A stretch of 64,000 bases of DNA from Acidobacterium sp. S8 (GCF_009765985.1 NZ_LMUM01000015.1:327101-391100); one strand, 5' to 3'; shown: positions 7,952-16,737, numbered from the stretch's first letter. Numbers and translations: made by a program. The notes: generated by a model not told the origin, from the letters alone.

Positions 7952-8281
7952 ATGTCCCGCGATGAAATTCCCCCAGGCACTTTATATCTCTTGATTCTCA
8001 AGACCCTCGCTGTTCGCAAGAAACTCCACGGTTACGAGATCGCCGAATTCATCGAGCAGCAATCGGAAGACGTCCTCCAGGTAGAGGAAGGCTCGCTCTA
8101 CCCGGCGCTCCAGCGCATGCTCATGAAAGGTTGGGTCGTCGCAGAGTGGGGTGTCACCGCCGGCAATCGCCGTGCCCGCTACTACACTCTGACTGCAGAT
8201 GGAAAAAAGCAACTCGCACTCGAACTCAGCAAATTCCAGCGCATCATGGGCGCGGTTACAAAGGTTGTTCAACCGGCTTAG
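7952..8281 (+). CDS. PadR-family transcriptional regulator
   Basis: 109 residues with the same architecture as the first cassette's regulator: P-P-G-T-L-Y-L-L-I-L-K-T-L, K-L-H-G-Y-E-I-A-E-F-I, V-E-E-G-S-L-Y-P-A-L-Q-R-M, and A-R-Y-Y-T-L-T-A-D-G-K-K-Q-L. GGAG lies 8 nt before the ATG. The ADOP gene starts 9 bp after its stop, so the two form an operon. The palindrome at 7921-7935 is its probable operator. The two regulators are clear paralogues but differ in the wing and C-terminus, so they may answer to different ligands (inference). Confidence 0.92.
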   Translation: MSRDEIPPGTLYLLILKTLAVRKKLHGYEIAEFIEQQSEDVLQVEEGSLYPALQRMLMKGWVVAEWGVTAGNRRARYYTLTADGKKQLALELSKFQRIMGAVTKVVQPA

Positions 8282-8290
8282 GAGAAACTC

Positions 8291-11026
8291 ATGGGTCTGC
8301 CAGGAGAACTCAAACGGCGCATCCAGATGCTCTTCCACCGCGAACAGTTCCGTCGCGATCTTGAAGAAGAAATGCGTCTCCATCTCGATCTTCGCCGTCA
8401 GCAGCAACTCGACCGCGGCCTTTCTCCTGTGGAAGCCGCTCGCGCAGCCCATCTCAAGTTCGGCAACACCACACGTATTAAGGAGAGAAGTCTTATGGCC
8501 TGGGGATCGGAAACACTGGAGAGCTTCTTCAGCGACATCGTCTACGGCGCTCGCGCACTTTTTCGCAGTCCTGCGCTCACCGTCGTCGCGCTCTTGTCAT
8601 TGGCCCTGGGTATCGGCGCGAACACCGCCATCTTCAGCCTTCTCGACGCGGTCCTTCTGCGCTCACTCCCCGTCAAAGATCCCCAGCAACTCGTTCTGCT
8701 TGGTAGAGGAAACTCCAGCGGCATCGGCGACAACTTTGTCAGCACGGAGCTCTATTCATACCCCTTCTACCGTCAGCTCCAACAAAAGAACGCTGTCTTT
8801 TCCGGTGTCGCAGCCATCTTCAGCATGACCGACGACGTGCATGGGTTCGTTCTCAACAATGAAGGCGAATCTAACACCGACTCCCAACTGATGCACGTCA
8901 ATCTCGTCTCCGGCACCTACTTCCCTATGCTCGGTGTACGGGCACAGCTTGGCCGCACGCTCAATGAGGCCGATGACAGCTCAGAGGGCGATCATCCAGT
9001 CGTCGTTCTCAGCCACGGCTTCTGGAAACGCTCTCTTGCCAGCGACCCCAATGTGCTCAATCGCAAAATCAAACTCGGCACCACTATCTTCACGATTGTC
9101 GGCGTTGCGCATCGAGAATTCTTTGGCACCAGTGTCGGCGAATCCCCTGATATGTGGGTGCCCATGTCCATGACCAAATCCGTTCCCCCCGGATGGGACG
9201 CCTACAACAAGAACTTCGTCCAGTCTATGAACGTGATAGGGCGCCTCAAACCTGACGTTTCTCTGGCTCAGGCCACTACTAACGTCAACCTGTTGCTGCA
9301 GCAGATCACACGCGGCTTTTCTGATGCCGTCCTGAGCCAGAAAAATCTGAATAAACTCAGCAAGACGCATGTGCCGCTGACCCCCATGGCCAACGGCCTC
9401 TCATCGATTCGCCAGGAATTTTCCGAGCCTCTGCAAATACTCATGGCCGTCGTCGCACTCGTTCTCCTGATTGCCTGCGCGAACATCGCCAATCTTCTTC
9501 TCGCCCGCTCCACCGCCCGAGCTCGTGAACTCGCCGTCCGTCAGGCTCTCGGAGCACGCCGCAGCCGGCTTATCCGCCAGCTTCTTACCGAGAGCCTCGT
9601 CCTCGCTCTTGCCGGCGGCATGCTGGGTATCGGATTCGCCGTCGTCGCCAACCGATTTCTTCTTCGTATGGTCTCCGACGGTTTCGAAACCTTACCGCTC
9701 GACATCGGCCTCAACCTGCGCCTGCTCGGTTTCACCTTTGCAGTGACCGTGACAACCGCAATTCTCTTCGGCACCATACCGGCCTTCCGCGCCACTCGCC
9801 TTCACCTCACCGACTCGCTCAAGGACGGCCGTGGACCGGGCGGTGCGAGAGCCAAAAATCCTCTCGCCAAAGTTCTTGTTGTCTCCCAGGTGGCTCTATC
9901 CCTCGTCCTCATGGTGGGCGCGGGGCTTTTCCTCCGTAGCCTCGTCAACCTCAATCACATTGACCCAGGCTTCAATCGCGAAAACGTCCTTCGCCTTCAG
10001 GTCGAGACCGACGTCACCGGCTATAAAGAAGACGACCCGCGCCTTAACGCTCTCTTTCAGCAGATCGAGTCTCGTGTCAGTGCATTGCCGGGGGTCAAAG
10101 CCGCAAGCTTCTCCTCCTTCACCTTTCATGAGGGCAGCTGGAGTGACGCCATTTTCGTCTCTGGCATGCCAAACAACGAGAACATCGAGGTGCATCAGAA
10201 TGTCGTCGGCAATGGCTACTTCGACACCATGCAGATTCCCCTCATCGCTGGACGCACCTTCTCGACAGCCGATACCGCAACCTCGCAACGCGTGGCCGTC
10301 ATCAGCGAGCACATCGCAAAAACACTCTTCCCGCCCGGCAATCCCGTTGGACACCACTTTGGCCTCGGAGACAACAAGCCCGAGCATGATTTCGAAGTCA
10401 TCGGCATAGTCAAAGACGCAAAATTCGATTCATTGCAGGAGAACTCGGAGAACGTCAACTATCTCTCATACCTGCAGCGCCCGTGGAACTTTGGCGACTT
10501 CGAGGTCCGTTACTCCGGCGACTTCAGCAACATCTCCGCATCGGTGCAACAGGCCATCAAGTCCATCAACCATAACGTACGCATCTCGCACGTCACCACT
10601 CTCGATGACCAGGTCGCACGCACCGTGACGAACCAGCGTTTGGTAGCGCAGCTCTCGACCTTCTTCGGTCTGCTCGCCGTCTTTCTTTCCGCCATCGGCA
10701 TCTATGGCCTGATGTCCTACGTAGTCAGCCGCCGCACCAATGAAATAGGAATTCGCATGGCCTTAGGCGCAGCTAGATCCAATGTAAGCTGGCTGGTCTT
10801 GCGCGAAATCCTGCTTCTGGTGGCAATTGGAATCGCCATTGGCATTCCCGTGGCTCTCGCGGCAGACCGCCTCGTAGCAAACATGCTCGTCGGCTTCAAA
10901 GGCGCAGACCCCGTAAGTCTCACCGCAGCCGTCGTTCTTTTACTGTTGGTAACCTCAGCCGCCGGATATTTCCCCGCAAAGAGGGCCTCCATGGTCGATC
11001 CGATGGAAGCCCTGCGCTATGAATAA
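8291..11026 (+). CDS. ADOP-type orphan permease (MacB/FtsX-like), cassette 2
   Basis: 911 residues with the duplicated ADOP layout: a prefix domain (about 1-85; E-E-E-M-R-L-H-L-D-L, A-A-H-L-K-F-G-N-T), TM1 (about 95-120, IGANTAIFSLLDAVLL), periplasmic core 1, a TM cluster (VVALVLLIACANIANLLLARS...), periplasmic core 2 and three final TM segments ending V-D-P-M-E-A-L-R-Y-E. GGAG lies 6 nt before the ATG. It resembles the cassette 1 permease in layout and TM motifs but differs in the periplasmic cores, as expected for ancient rather than recent duplication. No ATPase gene is nearby. Known MacB/FtsX relatives transmit mechanical force across the membrane for efflux or envelope signalling; the substrate here is unknown. 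Confidence 0.88.
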   Translation: MGLPGELKRRIQMLFHREQFRRDLEEEMRLHLDLRRQQQLDRGLSPVEAARAAHLKFGNTTRIKERSLMAWGSETLESFFSDIVYGARALFRSPALTVVALLSLALGIGANTAIFSLLDAVLLRSLPVKDPQQLVLLGRGNSSGIGDNFVSTELYSYPFYRQLQQKNAVFSGVAAIFSMTDDVHGFVLNNEGESNTDSQLMHVNLVSGTYFPMLGVRAQLGRTLNEADDSSEGDHPVVVLSHGFWKRSLASDPNVLNRKIKLGTTIFTIVGVAHREFFGTSVGESPDMWVPMSMTKSVPPGWDAYNKNFVQSMNVIGRLKPDVSLAQATTNVNLLLQQITRGFSDAVLSQKNLNKLSKTHVPLTPMANGLSSIRQEFSEPLQILMAVVALVLLIACANIANLLLARSTARARELAVRQALGARRSRLIRQLLTESLVLALAGGMLGIGFAVVANRFLLRMVSDGFETLPLDIGLNLRLLGFTFAVTVTTAILFGTIPAFRATRLHLTDSLKDGRGPGGARAKNPLAKVLVVSQVALSLVLMVGAGLFLRSLVNLNHIDPGFNRENVLRLQVETDVTGYKEDDPRLNALFQQIESRVSALPGVKAASFSSFTFHEGSWSDAIFVSGMPNNENIEVHQNVVGNGYFDTMQIPLIAGRTFSTADTATSQRVAVISEHIAKTLFPPGNPVGHHFGLGDNKPEHDFEVIGIVKDAKFDSLQENSENVNYLSYLQRPWNFGDFEVRYSGDFSNISASVQQAIKSINHNVRISHVTTLDDQVARTVTNQRLVAQLSTFFGLLAVFLSAIGIYGLMSYVVSRRTNEIGIRMALGAARSNVSWLVLREILLLVAIGIAIGIPVALAADRLVANMLVGFKGADPVSLTAAVVLLLLVTSAAGYFPAKRASMVDPMEALRYE

Positions 11027-11191
11027 GTCTGGTTCGAGAATCTTCGACATATGCTGTCAAGCCATTTTTTACCATGCCGGCCGTAAGCCATTGCTTTAAA
11101 ACAATATTCGTTTGCACAATCATTGACAGAGAGTTATGCCTCAAAAGATTAAACTTAAATAAGGAAAACAGAACTATAAGGTCCACGTTCA

Positions 11192-11210
11192 TTAGCGGGC
11201 CCCCCGCTAA
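11192..11210. terminator. Stem-loop, candidate terminator
   Basis: TTAGCGGG (11192-11199) and CCCGCTAA (11203-11210) form an 8-bp stem with a CCC loop. It has no U-tract, so termination is uncertain. It lies 166 bp after the ADOP stop. Confidence 0.4.
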
Positions 11211-11257
11211 GTGATTGAAAATACTAGGAACGACCTAAGTCTATTAGAATCAGGGGA

Positions 11258-11282
11258 ATAGCGGGGGATGCTCCCCCGCTAT
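11258..11282. terminator. Perfect 11-bp stem-loop, candidate bidirectional terminator
   Basis: ATAGCGGGGGA (11258-11268), loop TGC, TCCCCCGCTAT (11272-11282). It is a very stable hairpin between convergent genes, without a strong U-tract on either strand. Confidence 0.5.
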
Positions 11283-11328
11283 CTTATTGAAAACAAAAGA
11301 AATGAAGAAATTAGGAGGGGGGAGGGGG

Positions 11329-12054
11329 TCAGAGCCCCAGGCCGCCATCCACGCTCAGAATCTGCCCGGTAATGAAGTGCGGTCCGGTAGCGAAAAACAT
11401 CACCGCCGCCGCCACATCCTCCGGAGTACCGTTCCGTTTCATCGGAGTTTTGTGCGCAAAATGCTCGTAATCGGTGGAAACTTCCCCATTTACGATCATT
11501 CCCGGAGCTACGCAGTTCACGCTGATCTCCGGCGCAAACGCCTTCGACATCGTCTGCGTCAGCATATGCAGCGCGGCCTTCGAGGTGCAGTAGTGCCCAT
11601 GTGTCGGCCAGGGATGCAGGCCGCCAAGTGAGCCGATATTGATAATGCGTCCGCGAGTAGACTTCAAATGAGGATGTGCAGCCTTGGCCGTGAGAAAAGG
11701 TCCGCGCGTGTTCGTCTCGAACATGGCATCCCACTGCGCCACGGTGATCTGTTCGAGAACCGCCGTTTCAAAGACGCCGGCGTTGTTCACCAGCAGGTCG
11801 AGCTGCCCGAAATGCTCAACCACTTCGGCAACGGCAGCTTCCACGCACTGCGGATCGCGCACATCGCAATGCACCGCCAGCGCCCTTCCACCAAAGGTTT
11901 CGAGTTCCGCGACTGTTTTCTGCGCCTCGGCTTCGGAATCACGGTAGGTAATAGCAACACTGGCTCCTGCTTTTGCCAGTGTTAACGCCAATACGCGTCC
12001 GATGCGCTTTGCCGCGCCTGTGACAAGGGCAACCTTGCCCTGTAAACTATCCAT
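11329..12054 (-). CDS. Short-chain dehydrogenase/reductase, pteridine-reductase (FolM/PTR1)-like
   Basis: 241 residues, a classical SDR. The cofactor loop reads V-T-G-A-A-K-R-I-G-R, i.e. T-G-x3-R-x-G, the variant associated with pteridine reductases, instead of T-G-x3-G-x-G. N-N-A-G-V follows, then the catalytic Y-C-T-S-K (Y-x-x-x-K) with S in N-I-G-S-L-G-G, and a C-terminal G-Q-I-L-S-V-D-G-G. Such enzymes are cytosolic, NADPH-dependent tetramers. Reduction of dihydrofolate/pterins is the most likely role, but 3-oxoacyl-ACP reductase-like activity cannot be excluded. The gene stands alone, convergent with the ADOP gene and divergent from the lipoprotein gene. Confidence 0.88.
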   Translation of the reverse strand: MDSLQGKVALVTGAAKRIGRVLALTLAKAGASVAITYRDSEAEAQKTVAELETFGGRALAVHCDVRDPQCVEAAVAEVVEHFGQLDLLVNNAGVFETAVLEQITVAQWDAMFETNTRGPFLTAKAAHPHLKSTRGRIINIGSLGGLHPWPTHGHYCTSKAALHMLTQTMSKAFAPEISVNCVAPGMIVNGEVSTDYEHFAHKTPMKRNGTPEDVAAAVMFFATGPHFITGQILSVDGGLGL

Positions 12055-12187
12055 ACACTTGATTTTACCTGCCTGCAGAGGAGTCCACTCCCGCGGCGCA
12101 AAGATGCGTCCACAGGCATTCGGTTCGGATGGCTTGCAACCCGATAGCGGTCCAACCTCATCTCATACATTGCTCCGAGGCCGTAAT

Positions 12188-12883
12188 ATGATTCCCCTGC
12201 TGTCCCGTTTCGCTTCCATTGGTCTTGCTGGCAGCATGTTCGTCGTGTGGCCATTCACCACTGGATGTGCCCACTCTGCCCATTCCTCCGCCCTGCGCGG
12301 TGGAGCGCCGGTCATGCTCGACGAAGACGGACCGCATCGCGAAGGCACCAATCCGAATGCCCCTTATCTCATGGCTGCATCGGCAACTCCGCAACTGGCA
12401 CACCGATCGGATACCTACACCAGCGGTGTAAATCCCTGCGATGGCAAGAGCCTGACCGTGACCGAAATCGAGGCCTCGGTCAATGGGAAGTTTCACGCCG
12501 TAAAGCTGGCCTTCGACAATGACGGACTCACGCCCTGCCGTATCGGCGGTTATCCCGCGATCACCCTGCTCGACCAGACCGGCACGCCGGTAGCGAATCT
12601 GGTTGTGGACCGCGTCACCCTGTCGACGATGAGCGCCCAGCTGACTCCGGGCCCCGTACCTGCCGTTACCACCCCGAAGCCCGACGCCCAGATCGTCATC
12701 GCCCCACGCGGCCAAGCCTGGTTTGAGGTAGGCTGGTCTACCGGCGAGGGCTGCCCGGTCGTATCGCGCATCAGCGTCTCCGCTCCCGGCTCGAGTGAGA
12801 ACCTCACGGTCAACCACCCCCTGACGGTATGCGAAGGCCGGGTGCAGATCACCACCCTCCACTCCGACCAGGACAGCGACTAA
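12188..12883 (+). CDS. DUF4232-like secreted protein, possible lipoprotein
   Basis: 231 residues from the ATG at 12188. The start was chosen because it yields a clean signal sequence (M-I-P-L-L-S-R-F-A-S-I-G..., hydrophobic core, then F-T-T-G-C), in which Cys would be the lipid-modified residue of a weak lipobox. The frame is open further upstream but carries no coding features there. The domain (about 85-228) has the DUF4232 pattern: C-D-x-x-x-L-x-V, L-A-F-D-N-D-G-L-T-P-C-R-I-G-G-Y-P-A-I-T-L-L-D, two further strands, and a Cys pair (GCPVV...LTVCEG) that may be disulfide-bonded. Function is unknown. Its stop overlaps the end of convergent hemD. Confidence 0.72.
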   Translation: MIPLLSRFASIGLAGSMFVVWPFTTGCAHSAHSSALRGGAPVMLDEDGPHREGTNPNAPYLMAASATPQLAHRSDTYTSGVNPCDGKSLTVTEIEASVNGKFHAVKLAFDNDGLTPCRIGGYPAITLLDQTGTPVANLVVDRVTLSTMSAQLTPGPVPAVTTPKPDAQIVIAPRGQAWFEVGWSTGEGCPVVSRISVSAPGSSENLTVNHPLTVCEGRVQITTLHSDQDSD

Positions 12884-13662
12884 GTCAACGCCCGGACGGC
12901 GGCTTCGACAAGCCCGTCGATATCATGCGGATCGGCTTCAGCCGCTGGTTCCCATCCATATTGGCGCAAAGTAGCCGAAGTAACTGGCCCAATGGAGATG
13001 GCTCGCGAAGCAGCTTGCGGAATAGTTTTGCCAGCACTCTGAAGTAGCTGAAAAAAATTCGCCACTGTGGAAGAGCTTGTGAATGTCACCGCGTCGGGAA
13101 GCGTCGTGTCCGGCCTGAAAATAGCCTGCACTCTCTCACTCGACTCGGCCGGAATGATGGTTCGATAGGCATCCACAACATCGACACTTGCGCCGCATCG
13201 ACGCAGTTCGTCGGGAATCACATCACGCGCAACGGCTGCTCGTGCCAGCAGGATTCTGGTTCCTGCTTCATGCTCGCGCAATGCGTCCACAAGTGATTCA
13301 GCAACATACTCGGAAGGAACCAGATTGACCGAAAATCCAGCCTCGCGCAGCGCCGCCGAAGTTGCCGAGCCAACAGCTGCGATCTGAAGATCGGGAAATC
13401 CCGCCGGGCTCAAGCTCAGCAACCGCATTCTCTCAATCAGCACTCGAACCGTATTCGCGCTGGTGACAATGAGCCATGCATAATGCCGCAGCTGACGCAG
13501 CGCAGCGTCCATCGGCTCATAGGATTCCGGAGGAATAATCTCAATCGTAGGCAGCTCGATGACCCGCGCGCCGAGCGTTTCCAGTTCCCTGCTGAGACGA
13601 CTTGCCTGTTGCCGCGTACGCGTAACGACGATCGTCTTGCCTGCAAGCGGCAGGCCACTCAC
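12880..13662 (-). CDS. hemD: Uroporphyrinogen-III synthase
   Basis: 260 residues, normal length. The N-terminus P-L-A-G-K-T-I-V-V-T-R-T-R-Q-Q-A-S-R-L-S-R-E-L matches the HEM4 opening (V-T-R-x-x-x-Q-A). Later A-Y-R-T (hinge), F-T-S-S-S-T-V-x-N-F-F and I-S-I-G-P-V-T-S-A-T-L-R are diagnostic. The enzyme cyclises hydroxymethylbilane with inversion of ring D to uroporphyrinogen III in the cytosol. Its start overlaps the end of hemC by 4 bp (ATGA), the last of three such couplings in this run. It is weakly conserved as a family, so context (adjacent hemA and hemC) adds to the confidence. Confidence 0.93.
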   Translation of the reverse strand: MSGLPLAGKTIVVTRTRQQASRLSRELETLGARVIELPTIEIIPPESYEPMDAALRQLRHYAWLIVTSANTVRVLIERMRLLSLSPAGFPDLQIAAVGSATSAALREAGFSVNLVPSEYVAESLVDALREHEAGTRILLARAAVARDVIPDELRRCGASVDVVDAYRTIIPAESSERVQAIFRPDTTLPDAVTFTSSSTVANFFQLLQSAGKTIPQAASRAISIGPVTSATLRQYGWEPAAEADPHDIDGLVEAAVRALT

Positions 13663-14582
13663 AACTGAACAGCTCCCTCAACGGAAGCCAGGATCTCGCG
13701 CGCACCCTGCTCCAGCAATCGCCTGGCAAGACGCTGCCCAAGGGCTTCAGCGCTCAACTCGTGCTGATGCTCAAGCTCCGCACGCACCATCGCTGATCCA
13801 TCGGGATTCGCAACCACGCCGGTTACGATATAGCCCTCCGATGATGGCTCGCAGTAGACACCGATAGGAACATGGCATCCTCCGCCGAGTTCCGCCAACG
13901 CAGCACGCTCAACGGTCACGGCAAAGCGGCTGGCAGTGTCGTCCAGGAAGGCAATCGCGGCCTGCGTCTCTGCATCATCGACACGTGTCTCGATAGCCAG
14001 AGCGCCCTGTCCCGGAGCCGGGCAGAGAATGAGCGGCGAGAAGCGCTCGCGTATCCATTCGGTGCGCCCCAGCCGTTCGAGCCCTGCTGCGGCCAGCACT
14101 ATGGCGTCGACTGCGCCCTCGCTCAGCTTGCGGAGACGTGTATCGACATTGCCACGAAACTCTACCAGCTCAATATCCTGACGCTGTGCCCTAAGCTGCG
14201 ACTGCCGTCGAAGGCTGCTGGTTCCGATACGCGAGCCTGAGGGCAACGCTGCGAAGGATTCGTGTTGGACGGACACAAAGGCGTCGCGCGGATCAACGCG
14301 CGGAGGAATTACAGCAATCGCAAATGGAGGAGCAATCTCGGTCGGAAGGTCTTTGAGGCTGTGCACTGCGAGGTCGATCCGGTTCTCGAAAAGCGCCTCT
14401 TCAATCTCCTTGGTGAACATGCCTTTGGTTCCAACCTTGTTGAAGGCCACATTCTGCAGAGCATCGCCTGTGGTGCGGATGATCTCGATACTTACTTCGT
14501 GTCCCTGACGGCGCAGCGCATCGGCAATATGGTTGGCCTGCCATATTGCAAGCTGCGAGCCCCTGGAGCCGATACGGATCAC
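13659..14582 (-). CDS. hemC: Porphobilinogen deaminase (hydroxymethylbilane synthase)
   Basis: 307 residues, full length. The N-terminus I-R-I-G-S-R-G-S-Q-L-A-I-W-Q-A, the substrate-binding arginines in G-T-S-S-L-R-R-Q-S-Q-L, F-R-G-N-V-D-T-R-L, catalytic D in S-L-K-D-L-P, and C236 in G-G-G-C-H-V-P-I-G, the Cys that carries the dipyrromethane cofactor, are all present. It joins four porphobilinogens into hydroxymethylbilane in the cytosol and passes this to HemD. The start overlaps the stop of hemA by 4 bp and the stop overlaps the start of hemD by 4 bp, so expression of the three is tightly linked. Confidence 0.97.
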   Translation of the reverse strand: MIRIGSRGSQLAIWQANHIADALRRQGHEVSIEIIRTTGDALQNVAFNKVGTKGMFTKEIEEALFENRIDLAVHSLKDLPTEIAPPFAIAVIPPRVDPRDAFVSVQHESFAALPSGSRIGTSSLRRQSQLRAQRQDIELVEFRGNVDTRLRKLSEGAVDAIVLAAAGLERLGRTEWIRERFSPLILCPAPGQGALAIETRVDDAETQAAIAFLDDTASRFAVTVERAALAELGGGCHVPIGVYCEPSSEGYIVTGVVANPDGSAMVRAELEHQHELSAEALGQRLARRLLEQGAREILASVEGAVQL

Positions 14583-15925
14583 GAGCGGACCTTCTGATTG
14601 CCGGCAGCAACTGTCTCTTCTACAGCGGCAACGGACCGGTTCTCACCCGGCTGCGTTGCCTTCTGTTCCGGCTCCGAAGGCAGGTTGAAGACCGACCGCA
14701 TGATTTCCAGCACGACCGTATCCGCTTCAAGCGCCGCGGTCTTGATGGCCTGCATCGGCATGTGAAGAAACTTGTTCATCAACCCACGCGTCAGCGCTTC
14801 GACGGTAGCCTGCTGTTCGGGAGTAAGAGATTGCAGACGGCTCTGCGCGCGACGCAGCTCAGTCTGGCGGATCTCCTCTGCGCTCTGTTGCAGATCGACG
14901 ATCATGGGCGCGGCATTCAGCGCCTGTATACGCCGCTGGAATCGCAACACTTCTTCGGCAATGATCGCCTCGGCCAGCTGAGCCTCGCGCGAACGATCAG
15001 CCATATGCGAGATGGCGACCGACTGCAGATCGTCGATGTCATAGAGAAAGACACCGTCCACACGATTGATCTTGGGATCTATATCGCGCGGTACGGCAAT
15101 GTCGATGAAGAACATGGGACGATTGCGCCGCTTGTGCAGGAATTGCTGCCCGTGCTCGCGGCGAAAGATAGGCTGCTGTGACCCCGTCGAGGTGATGATG
15201 ATGTCGGCCTGATCGGCGGTTGCGTGCAGGTCGTCGAAACGAATAGCGCGCCCCTGGAACTTCTGCGCCAGTCGCACCGCCCGGTCGTAGGTGCGATTCG
15301 CGACGACGATGGAATCGGCTCCCTGCTGCATCAGATGCCGCGCTGCCAGCTCACTCATCTTGCCCGCGCCGACCAGCATCACGCTTTTGCCTTCGAGCGA
15401 ACCGAATATTTTCTTCGCCAGATCGACGGCGACCGAGGCAATCGAAACGGAGGAGCTGCCAATCTGCGTCTCGTTGCGGACCTTCTTAGCGACAGTGAAG
15501 GTAGACTGCAGCAGCCTTTCAAGATGGCTTTGCACCGCGCCCACTTCACGGGCCGCCGCGTAGGATTCCTTCACCTGGCCAAGAATCTGCGGCTCGCCGA
15601 CCACCATGGAATCGAGACTGGCAGCGACACGGAAGAGATGCTGGACCGCGTCGGATTCGCGGTACTCATAGGTGTGAGGACGCAGCGATGTGGTTTCAAT
15701 ACCGAGGTACTTCTGCAGAAACCCGAGCAGGTCGGGGCTGGCGGATTCATGACATGCCAGCAACTCCACCCGGTTGCAGGTGGAGAGGATCATCGCCTCA
15801 TGTACGCCGGGAAAGGCCATCAACGCACGGGTAGCTTCGCTCAGGCGCTCGGTCGTGATGGCCAACTGCTCGCGCAGCTCCACGGGAGCTGTCTTATGAT
15901 TCACGCCCGTGAGCAGAAGCTTCAT
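14579..15925 (-). CDS. hemA: Glutamyl-tRNA reductase
   Basis: 448 residues from the ATG at 15925, which gives the conserved N-terminus M-K-L-L-L-T-G-V-N-H-K-T-A-P-V-E-L-R-E. The frame stays open for another 104 codons upstream, but that part lies over the preceding gene and has no homology features. Catalytic Cys50 sits in L-S-T-C-N-R-V-E-L. The G-E-P-Q-I-L-G-Q-V-K motif, the NADPH-binding M-L-V-G-A-G-K-M-S-E-L-A and a long helical dimerisation tail follow. It reduces Glu-tRNA to glutamate-1-semialdehyde, the first step of C5-pathway haem synthesis. The start overlaps the upstream ccsA/hemX-like stop by 4 bp. Confidence 0.97.
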   Translation of the reverse strand: MKLLLTGVNHKTAPVELREQLAITTERLSEATRALMAFPGVHEAMILSTCNRVELLACHESASPDLLGFLQKYLGIETTSLRPHTYEYRESDAVQHLFRVAASLDSMVVGEPQILGQVKESYAAAREVGAVQSHLERLLQSTFTVAKKVRNETQIGSSSVSIASVAVDLAKKIFGSLEGKSVMLVGAGKMSELAARHLMQQGADSIVVANRTYDRAVRLAQKFQGRAIRFDDLHATADQADIIITSTGSQQPIFRREHGQQFLHKRRNRPMFFIDIAVPRDIDPKINRVDGVFLYDIDDLQSVAISHMADRSREAQLAEAIIAEEVLRFQRRIQALNAAPMIVDLQQSAEEIRQTELRRAQSRLQSLTPEQQATVEALTRGLMNKFLHMPMQAIKTAALEADTVVLEIMRSVFNLPSEPEQKATQPGENRSVAAVEETVAAGNQKVRS

Positions 15926-16737
15926 TGCGCCGAGAACCTGTGCACCGAACTGAGTAGATTTGCCGCCCACACGCACAGCATGACAACAAAGACGGCGCTT
16001 GAGAGATACACCGCGCGCTTTCCGCGCAATCCAGTAGAGCGCCGGACAAAAAGCATGACCACATACAGCAGCCACATCACGAAAGAGAGCACCACTTTCG
16101 GGTCGAGAAAGTAGGCAGCCCCTACGTGCTCCTGTGCGATGAATGAACCGATAAGCAAACCGCCGGTCATGCAATAGAAGCCAAGCACCAATGTCGTCTG
16201 CGCGATCTGGTCCATGGTGTCGAGAGGCGGCAACCATTCGAGAAACTTGGGCGAGTGCCGGTGCTTGAGGCGTCGCTCCTGGGCAAGGTAAAAGAGACTG
16301 GCGAGCAGGCTAAAGGTCAGAGCCGCGTAAGCAGCCAGGAGCAGCGTGACATGAATGACAATCCATCCACTACGCACCATGGAAGACGGAAAAGTGTATT
16401 TATCCGGCCCGATAGCAGGTACGAGGATAAACAGAAAGGCGAGCGGCAGCGCGAATACGCCGAAAGAAATGGTGCGGTACCGAAGCCATATCAGCATGAA
16501 TGCAGTCACGATCAGCAGCGAAAGCGTCGATTGCACTTCATGCATACCAACAGGCATAAGGTGGTGCGTCACCGCCAACATTTCGACGAAGGCCACGACA
16601 TGGAAAAGCCATCCACTCAAAGTAAGAGGCAGGCATACACGCCGCCAGCCCGGACGGTCTCCGAGTACGGCCGGCAGCGCGGAGACGCTTGCCAGTCCGT
16701 AGAGCACAGCCGCAACTCTAAGCCATAGCAGGTACAT
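15922..16737 (-). CDS. Cytochrome c assembly (CcsA/HemX-like) membrane protein
   Basis: 271 residues from the ATG at 16737 (M-Y-L-L-W-L-R-V-A-A-V-L-Y-G), chosen because the extra upstream frame is hydrophilic and lacks family features. There are eight predicted membrane segments. Conserved features are H-x-x-A-F/V in the second segment, a His/Trp-rich region (H-H-L-M-P-V-G) and the late I-A-Q-E-H-V-G-A-A-Y-F-L-D-P-K-V pattern of the CcmC/CcsA 'cytochrome C assembly' domain. Proteins of this size directly before hemA are often called HemX and influence GluTR levels; a haem-handling role in cytochrome c biogenesis is the alternative. It is the first gene of the coupled hem run and diverges from mutS. 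Confidence 0.85.
   Translation of the reverse strand: MYLLWLRVAAVLYGLASVSALPAVLGDRPGWRRVCLPLTLSGWLFHVVAFVEMLAVTHHLMPVGMHEVQSTLSLLIVTAFMLIWLRYRTISFGVFALPLAFLFILVPAIGPDKYTFPSSMVRSGWIVIHVTLLLAAYAALTFSLLASLFYLAQERRLKHRHSPKFLEWLPPLDTMDQIAQTTLVLGFYCMTGGLLIGSFIAQEHVGAAYFLDPKVVLSFVMWLLYVVMLFVRRSTGLRGKRAVYLSSAVFVVMLCVWAANLLSSVHRFSAQ

Larger units (their letters stand above)
11027..11328. other. Convergent intergenic region with two GC-rich hairpins
   Basis: 302 bp between the ADOP gene (+) and the SDR gene (-) with no credible gene. It is AT-rich apart from two hairpins at 11192-11210 and 11258-11282, which are followed by similar ATTGAAAA-containing sequence. Confidence 0.6.

Noticed and set aside
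12002..12187. Upstream extension of the DUF4232-like gene
   Set aside because: The extra 62 codons lie before a clean signal peptide and overlap the divergent SDR promoter region.
15224..16114. Long plus-strand frame opposite hemA
   Set aside because: It mirrors the codon pattern of hemA and the ccsA/hemX-like gene and shows no protein-family features.
15926..16237. Upstream extension of the hemA frame
   Set aside because: The conserved MKLLLTGVNHKTAP N-terminus begins at 15925 and the extension overlaps the preceding gene.
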